From contig CAMBGO010000003.1 in the NCBI GenBank assembly GCA_945866165.1, forward strand, positions 1 to 29,688: DNA of 29,688 bases. Reading direction: 5' to 3'. How positions within the stretch are numbered: position 1 is the first letter of the stretch; each line of letters begins with the position of its first letter. The stretch is from Chitinophaga pinensis (GTDB lineage: Bacteria; Bacteroidota; Bacteroidia; Chitinophagales; Chitinophagaceae). The notes beneath the pieces are model-generated. The model was not told where the DNA came from and searched no databases. It saw nothing but the letters and a program-made list of their open reading frames with translations. The position numbers and the translations under genes were made by a program. Shown piece by piece: positions 24,398-29,688 of this stretch.

Positions 24398-26392
24398 TTA
24401 AAAATTAACAAGCTGCTCTATACAGGATGATAACCTTGACTTGGCGAGAAATTGTTGTTCCAATTCCAATGAAAAAGGAATAGGAGTATCTATGCTTGCA
24501 CAACGCATAACAGGTGCATCAAGCTCCTTGAAACAATGCTCCGATATCCAAGCAGCAATTTCTGCACCGATACCACCAGTAAGATTATCCTCGTGTAATA
24601 TCAATACGCGGTTTGTTTTGCCAACAGTTGCTCTAATCATGTCAAAGTCAAGTGGCATAAGCGTTCTGAGGTCTATAATTTCAATCGATAATTCTTTATG
24701 TTCATCAGCATAAGCAGCTGCCCAATGAACACCTGCGCCATAAGTTATGATGCTGATATCATTGCCATCTCTTAGTTTTTTTGCTTTACCAATAGGTGTT
24801 TCAAATGGTTCGGGCTCCACAAGACCAGTTATACTTCTATACAACGCCTTGTGCTCAAAGTACATCACAGGATTGGGATCATTGATGGCTGACATCAAAA
24901 GTCCTTTTGCATCAGCAGGATTTGATGGATAAACAATCTTCAGACCTGGCACATGAAAAAACCAAGATTCGTTGCTCTGAGAATGAAAAGGTCCTGCTCC
25001 TACACCAGCACCTGTTGGCATCCGAATTACAACATCGGCATGCTGACCCCATCGATAATGAATCTTTGCAAGGTTATTTACAATTTGATTAAACCCAACA
25101 GATACAAAATCTGCAAACTGCATTTCTACAACCGCCTTATTATTTTCCAAGCTCATTCCCAAAGCAGCACCTATTACAGCACTTTCACATAATGGAGTGT
25201 TACGAACACGGTGAACACCATATTTATCTGCAAGCCCTTCAGTTACTTTGAATGCTCCACCATAACCAGCAATATCCTGTCCCATAATCACCAAGTCATC
25301 ATGCAAGAAAAGACTTTGATCAAGTGCTTCCGTTATGGCATCAATAAAACGAATTGGTTCTGTTCGGTTGGGAACAAATAGTTCTTTCAGCTTAGGACTC
25401 GGACTTGGAATATATTTTGCAAATACATCCATCACTTCTTCTTCAATGCCAGAAGTATTTTGTTCAAACGATAAGCCGGCTTTTAATTCAGACTCTATTT
25501 TAGATTTATACTCTTCGTTAATCTTTTTTACTTCCTCAGTAGAGATAATATTAGATTGCAATAACCAATCCTCGTAACACTTTATCGGATCTTTTTTTGA
25601 CCAAGTATCTAATAATTCTGTTGGAACATATTTTATACCACTTGCTTCCTCATGGCCACGCATACGAAAGGTCATGCACTCAATGAGATATGGCTTTTGT
25701 TCTTTAATAGAATTTTCACGGGCCTTTTTTATTGTGTCGTAAACCTCTAAAATATTATTGCCATCTATTTTGATGCCTTCAATCCCGTAACCTGCAGCTT
25801 TATCAACAAGGGAATTGCATCTATATTGTTCTGACACGGGCGTGCTTAAACCATAACCATTATTTTCAATGATGAAAATAACTGGAAGCTCCCAAACAGC
25901 AGCAAGGTTCAACGCTTCATGAAAATCTCCTTCTGAAGTTCCACCATCACCCGTGAATGCCAATGATGCTTTTTCTTGTCCCTTTAATTTATAAGACAAT
26001 GCGGCGCCGTCAGCAAGTGCTAACTGTGGACCCAAATGGGAAATCATGCCGGCAATAAAATATTCTTTTGAACCAAAATGAAAACTTCGTTCGCGGCCCT
26101 TACTGAACCCATCCTTACTTCCCTGCCATTGAAGAAAAAGTTTTTCCAATGTCATACCCCTCACAGTAAACACACCCAAGTTTCGATGCAATGGCATGAT
26201 CCATTCATCGGATTGCATAGCCATAGCGGCACCAACCGATATTGCTTCTTGCCCTATGCCGCTAAACCACTTGCCAACTTTTCCTTGGCGAAGCAGCACA
26301 AGCATTTTTTCTTCTATCATCCGCGGATATAGAATAGCTTTATAAAGTCCAATAAGTTCTTGGTCAGATAACCCTTTGCGTTCAAACTGCAT
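24398..26392 (-). CDS. 2-oxoacid dehydrogenase E1, fused alpha and beta subunits
   Basis: A 664-residue thiamine-diphosphate enzyme. Residues 1-320 are the E1 alpha part: GIGQEAISVG, then the ThDP motif from G148-D-G150 to N177-N178, and RMRGHEEASG in the phosphorylation-loop region. Residues 345-664 are the E1 beta part with MQFADFVSVGFNQIVNNLAK, RMPTGAGVGAGPFHSQSNE and the C-terminal VLILHEDNLTGGIGAEIAAW. It would decarboxylate a 2-oxoacid (branched-chain or pyruvate) and pass the acyl group to a lipoyl E2 that is not in this window. Sequence style favours branched-chain 2-oxoisovalerate dehydrogenase, but the substrate is not proven. It is cytoplasmic. The gap of 65 bases from the M16 gene shows no clear promoter. 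Confidence 0.92.
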   Translation of the reverse strand: MQFERKGLSDQELIGLYKAILYPRMIEEKMLVLLRQGKVGKWFSGIGQEAISVGAAMAMQSDEWIMPLHRNLGVFTVRGMTLEKLFLQWQGSKDGFSKGRERSFHFGSKEYFIAGMISHLGPQLALADGAALSYKLKGQEKASLAFTGDGGTSEGDFHEALNLAAVWELPVIFIIENNGYGLSTPVSEQYRCNSLVDKAAGYGIEGIKIDGNNILEVYDTIKKARENSIKEQKPYLIECMTFRMRGHEEASGIKYVPTELLDTWSKKDPIKCYEDWLLQSNIISTEEVKKINEEYKSKIESELKAGLSFEQNTSGIEEEVMDVFAKYIPSPSPKLKELFVPNRTEPIRFIDAITEALDQSLFLHDDLVIMGQDIAGYGGAFKVTEGLADKYGVHRVRNTPLCESAVIGAALGMSLENNKAVVEMQFADFVSVGFNQIVNNLAKIHYRWGQHADVVIRMPTGAGVGAGPFHSQSNESWFFHVPGLKIVYPSNPADAKGLLMSAINDPNPVMYFEHKALYRSITGLVEPEPFETPIGKAKKLRDGNDISIITYGAGVHWAAAYADEHKELSIEIIDLRTLMPLDFDMIRATVGKTNRVLILHEDNLTGGIGAEIAAWISEHCFKELDAPVMRCASIDTPIPFSLELEQQFLAKSRLSSCIEQLVNF

Positions 26393-26457
26393 AGCGCCTT
26401 AAAGGTCGTTCAGTTTCGGGAAATTATGAAAGGAATATTTTTAAAAAACAGGTTTTT

Positions 26458-27738
26458 TTATACTACTACTAGCTCATAAAAATCATCTGGGTTAAGATAC
26501 TTTTTTGCAAGTAATCTAAGCTCGTCAGCATCAATATTTTTAATCGTATCAACAGAATGGTAAAAAAATTGATCATCAAGTCCATTTAAGACAAGGTTCT
26601 TCCACCTGCCAATAATTTGGAAAGGACCGTCAAGATCTCCGAGCAAGGTTCCAATCAAATAGTTTTTAACAAGCAGCAATTCCTCCTCTTCTATTTTCCC
26701 ATCACGAAGCCTTTCCATTTCATGATAAATTTCATGTACTGTAGCAGCAGCCACATCTCTCCCTGCTTCGGTGCTAATCATCCAAGCACTTGCATGTAAG
26801 TGGTTCATTAAAAAACTATATATGCCATAGGTATATCCCTTATCCTCGCGGATATTGGTCATTAACCTCGAACCAAAAAATCCGCCATAAAGTGTATTCA
26901 ACACTTGCACCTTAGGGAAGTCTGGGTGATGCCTATTTGGAAATGGACGTGCAATTCTAATTGCAGCTTGAACCCCATCCTTATCGTTGAGGATATTGCA
27001 TTTTTTTTCAACAGCAGGAGAAATATCATGGGCAGGTTCAATCAATTGTGTTTTATTCAATGGCATTGTCCCGAAAAACTTATTTAACTGTTCCGCATAG
27101 TTCGCTGGTAAAATACCTGCCATGAAAATGGTACAATTCCCATTGATATAATAAGTATCATAATGCTTTTTGAGACTCTCTCGATCGAGGTTGTCATAAT
27201 CTTCCATTTGGGAATACACACCATATGGATGATTAAATCCAAAAAGCATTTCATCAATTTTTCTGCCGGCAATAAAATCACATTTTTGTAAATTCACTGC
27301 AAGCCGCTGCTTCATGTTTTGCTTGTATATCTGCAACTCCTGCTCAGGAAATATAGCATCCAAAAACAATTCCTGAACGATGGGCAATAAATACTCTAGC
27401 TGTCGTGTTAAACAATGTAATGAAATGACTGCGGTTTCATTGTAACAGCTTCTATTAAGATATGCCCCATAAAAATCGATCGATTCATTGATTTCATATG
27501 CGTTCTTTGTAGATGTACCATTCTTGATTAGAAAATTGGTAGTGGATGCAATATTTTTTTTACTCTCATACCAATTCCCCGCTTTGAAAATCCACTCAAT
27601 TTGAATTACTTCTTCCGTGCCTGCCTGAATTGAATAAACTGGAACGCCATTGTCCAATTTAAAAACAGTTGGTTTTTTTAATTCAATTTTATACTCAATT
27701 GCATCTTTTATATGCGGCGCTTTTTTTCTTTCTGGCAT
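26458..27738 (-). CDS. M16-family peptidase homologue lacking zinc motif (non-catalytic partner)
   Basis: This 426-residue protein has the two-domain M16B layout, but where HxxEH should stand it reads ASTTNFLIKNGT, so no zinc can be bound. It keeps the substrate-binding signature GSRLMTNIREDKGYTYGIYS in the C-terminal half, the R/Y pair that is usual in non-catalytic subunits of mitochondrial-processing-peptidase-like heterodimers. The catalytic partner is encoded 22 bases upstream, and the two should form one heterodimer. There is no signal peptide or lipobox, so it is probably cytoplasmic. No frameshift is visible; loss of the metal site is a family trait rather than damage. Confidence 0.92.
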   Translation of the reverse strand: MPERKKAPHIKDAIEYKIELKKPTVFKLDNGVPVYSIQAGTEEVIQIEWIFKAGNWYESKKNIASTTNFLIKNGTSTKNAYEINESIDFYGAYLNRSCYNETAVISLHCLTRQLEYLLPIVQELFLDAIFPEQELQIYKQNMKQRLAVNLQKCDFIAGRKIDEMLFGFNHPYGVYSQMEDYDNLDRESLKKHYDTYYINGNCTIFMAGILPANYAEQLNKFFGTMPLNKTQLIEPAHDISPAVEKKCNILNDKDGVQAAIRIARPFPNRHHPDFPKVQVLNTLYGGFFGSRLMTNIREDKGYTYGIYSFLMNHLHASAWMISTEAGRDVAAATVHEIYHEMERLRDGKIEEEELLLVKNYLIGTLLGDLDGPFQIIGRWKNLVLNGLDDQFFYHSVDTIKNIDADELRLLAKKYLNPDDFYELVVV

Positions 27739-27760
27739 ACATTTTTTTTACTTCGTTAAA

Positions 27761-28999
27761 TTATTTTTCTGCCAGATACCAAAGCGTATTGCTGTTTTCA
27801 GGAGTCAATATCGTTAAGGCCATTTGATGTATATCTTTTACATTAACATCCTGGTATTTTTTAAATTCAGTATTCATAATCTCGCCATCACCCAATAATT
27901 CATAATAGGCAAGGCTTCCAGCCCTGTTCATTACACTCATGTCTTCAAATGCCATCACACTTTCTGTTTTATTTTGAACCTTTTGTAACTCCCTAATATC
28001 AATATGATGATTACGCACTTTATCAAGTTCTACTTCAATAGCATTTTCAGCATCTTGTATGTTAACACCTTCAATAAGTTGCCCTTCGATGGTGAATAAA
28101 CCGCGGTCCATGCTTCCAAAATGATAACAACTGATATTGGCAAATAACTGCTGTTCTTTTACAAGAGATTGATACAACCTTGAAGAAGCTCCTCCGCCAA
28201 GAATATCAGACAAGAGATCAGTTGCATGATATTCTTCATCAAGTCTTGCACACATATGCCAGGTTTTGTAAATGGCATTCATGGGAACCTTTTTATGAAC
28301 AGTCATTCGCCTTGCTTCATGTTGAGTAGATTCCGGTGGAAGTTGCCGTTGGTATTTCTCTCCTGAAGGAATATCCCCAAACCATTTTTCTGCAAGCTCT
28401 TTGACCTTTTCCAACTCAACATTACCAGCAACAACAAGAATGGCATTAAGAGGAGTATAATGTTTAAAGAAAAAATTCTTTACATCTTCTAGCTGTGCAT
28501 TTTCAACATGCGATAGTTCCTTTCCTATTGTCATCCACCTATAAGGATGATTTTTATATGCAAGCTCACGCATGATATGCCATACATCTCCATATGGCTT
28601 ATTTATGTAGTGTTCTTTAAATTCTTCACATACAACCTTGCGTTGTACATCAAGACTTTTTTTGCTGAAGGCCAAACTTAGCATGCGGTCACTTTCAAGC
28701 CAAAATGCTGTCTCGATATTTTCTGCGGGTAGCTGACAATAATAATTGGTTAGATCATTTGTAGTATAGGCATTGTTTTCACCGCCTGCATTTTGTAATG
28801 GATCATCATAATCTGGAATATTAATGGACCCTCCAAACATTAAATGCTCAAACAAATGGGCAAACCCGGTCTGCTCAGGATTTTCATCCCTTGCACCAAC
28901 ATCATATAACACATTAACCACAGCCATGGGCGTGCTTTTATCCTCATGAACCAATACCTTAAGTCCGTTTGAAAGTGTGAAACGCTGAAATTGAATCAT
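27761..28999 (-). CDS. M16-family zinc metallopeptidase (catalytic subunit)
   Basis: A 412-residue insulinase-like peptidase. The inverted zinc motif H48-L-F-E51-H52 is intact, and the downstream Glu lies in VVCEEFKEHY near residues 122-131. The C-terminal half has GGGASSRLYQSLVKEQQLF, a degenerate form of the R/Y substrate-binding signature kept by the partner gene, as expected for a catalytic/non-catalytic pair. The protein begins IQFQRFTLSNGLKVLVHED with no signal peptide. It would degrade oligopeptides or process unfolded peptides, probably in the cytoplasm. It is followed after 22 bases by the non-catalytic partner. A 110-base gap separates it from the PDZ gene upstream; no exact TAnnTTTG was found there. 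Confidence 0.94.
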   Translation of the reverse strand: MIQFQRFTLSNGLKVLVHEDKSTPMAVVNVLYDVGARDENPEQTGFAHLFEHLMFGGSINIPDYDDPLQNAGGENNAYTTNDLTNYYCQLPAENIETAFWLESDRMLSLAFSKKSLDVQRKVVCEEFKEHYINKPYGDVWHIMRELAYKNHPYRWMTIGKELSHVENAQLEDVKNFFFKHYTPLNAILVVAGNVELEKVKELAEKWFGDIPSGEKYQRQLPPESTQHEARRMTVHKKVPMNAIYKTWHMCARLDEEYHATDLLSDILGGGASSRLYQSLVKEQQLFANISCYHFGSMDRGLFTIEGQLIEGVNIQDAENAIEVELDKVRNHHIDIRELQKVQNKTESVMAFEDMSVMNRAGSLAYYELLGDGEIMNTEFKKYQDVNVKDIHQMALTILTPENSNTLWYLAEK

Positions 29000-29109
29000 G
29001 CTGCAAATATCCTCAAATAAATTTAAAAGGGTGTATACAAATCAGCAATGGTAAATAATGAAGTTAATTCATCGAATCCTTAATGATTATTGATTCTGTA
29101 ATCACGCAA

Positions 29110-29688
29110 TTATAAAATACTAATGGTCTTCAATGTTAACAATTTATACTCCCCATTTCTATCTACTAAGAATTTAATTTTTTCTGTGAAAGTTTGAACA
29201 ATGGTCTTATACCGCTGAAGATTTTTACTAAAGTCATTGTTAACTGAAAGAACCAAATCTCCTACTATAAATCCGGCTTTGTGGGCAGGTGACCCTTCTA
29301 CTACCTCATCAACTAAAACATGTCCTTCTACAAAAAATAGAGAAAGTCCGGAATAGGTATAATCAAATAAATCCCTGAAATGGGTATTGGGTATAATATG
29401 AATTTCATTTTTACCATAATTCAATGTAACATTGAATCTTCGCAACAAATCGTTGCCAATTAACCCGCCTAAGTAAGGGTAAGAGGTTATGTTGTTTTCA
29501 TCATTGAAAATCAATGTTGGTACTTGATAGAAACGGTAGGGCCCAACCTTTACTTCTTTTATGGTGGTTAACTTCATGTCTAGCTTCCCACCCATCCCTT
29601 CTGCTTGGGTAATAACAGGTTTTTTTCTTTTCTTTTTTAAAACCATTGAATCTGATACATATTCTTCAGACATCAGCATGTTAAGCCC
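29110..29688 (-). CDS. retropepsin-like aspartyl protease with C-terminal PDZ domain, 5' end outside window
   Basis: The frame is open to the right edge, reading GLN before the first visible Met, so the true start lies outside the window. About 192 residues are visible. The segment GGLIGNDLLRRFNVTLNY (near 71-88 from the first visible Met) matches the conserved late motif of retropepsin-like secreted proteases of Bacteroidota. A PDZ domain follows at about 108-180 (GHVLVDEVVEGSPAHKAG, DLVLSVNN). The N-terminal catalytic Asp motif is expected just beyond the edge; the visible GLN could be the tail of a DSGAGLN-type sequence, which is a guess. Such proteins are normally exported. It is the first gene of the leftward group, 110 bases before the M16 pair. 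Confidence 0.78.
   Translation of the reverse strand, partial: GLNMLMSEEYVSDSMVLKKKRKKPVITQAEGMGGKLDMKLTTIKEVKVGPYRFYQVPTLIFNDENNITSYPYLGGLIGNDLLRRFNVTLNYGKNEIHIIPNTHFRDLFDYTYSGLSLFFVEGHVLVDEVVEGSPAHKAGFIVGDLVLSVNNDFSKNLQRYKTIVQTFTEKIKFLVDRNGEYKLLTLKTISIL

Noticed and set aside
26440..26460. AAAAAAC-AG-GTTTTTT inverted repeat near the end of the non-catalytic M16 gene
   Set aside because: A two-base loop and nearly all A/T pairs make a stable hairpin or terminator unlikely; it is homopolymer-rich sequence overlapping the stop region.
29000..29109. Candidate promoter for the M16 pair (GATATTTG on the minus strand at 29011-29004)
   Set aside because: It has one mismatch in the -7 box, and the nearest TTTG is 26 bases away, outside the usual spacing.

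Overview
The window reads as a chromosomal segment of an aerobic Bacteroidota bacterium, most likely Chitinophagales/Chitinophagaceae. The reasons are low G+C, signal peptides ending in a small residue plus Gln, a TAnnTTTG-type promoter instead of strong Shine-Dalgarno sites, the alternative complex III/cox gene order, and the protein families DUF6787 and DUF6786. The genus is an inference from family resemblance. No tRNA, rRNA, CRISPR array, insertion sequence or phage gene was found, and no gene-free stretch exceeds 300 bases.

Region 1 (1-13642, minus strand) is a respiratory operon read leftward: actA, actB, actC, actD, actE, actF, coxB (cox2), coxA (cox1), ctaB (heme O synthase) and two cox3-type genes, the second cut by the window edge. 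Together they would build a quinol:cytochrome c oxidoreductase (alternative complex III) coupled to an aa3-type oxygen reductase, a complete quinol-to-oxygen chain. A Bacteroidota-type promoter lies just upstream at 13690-13722. ActA is hexaheme, with a monoheme cytochrome c domain and two membrane spans before the pentaheme domain.

Region 2 (13881-23165, plus strand) starts with a single reading frame joining a two-span membrane domain (DUF6787 type) to a phosphoribosylglycinamide formyltransferase (PurN). A TTG-started secreted protein with a carboxypeptidase-regulatory-like domain follows. Then comes a run of exported enzymes: a serine beta-lactamase-like hydrolase, an M19 dipeptidase, a penicillin-acylase-type Ntn hydrolase, a second serine beta-lactamase-like hydrolase and an exported sugar isomerase/epimerase-like TIM barrel. 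All five carry signal peptides, and two pairs are separated by only 2 and 4 bases. They look like one periplasmic or extracellular pathway that opens amide bonds in an unidentified substrate. This cluster is the best candidate here for an undescribed system.

Region 3 (23166-29688, minus strand) holds, in transcription order, the C-terminal part of a retropepsin-like/PDZ protein, a zinc M16 peptidase, its catalytically empty M16 partner, a fused alpha/beta thiamine-diphosphate 2-oxoacid dehydrogenase E1, and a DUF6786-like lipoprotein. The lipoprotein gene converges with the isomerase gene so tightly that their stop codons abut.
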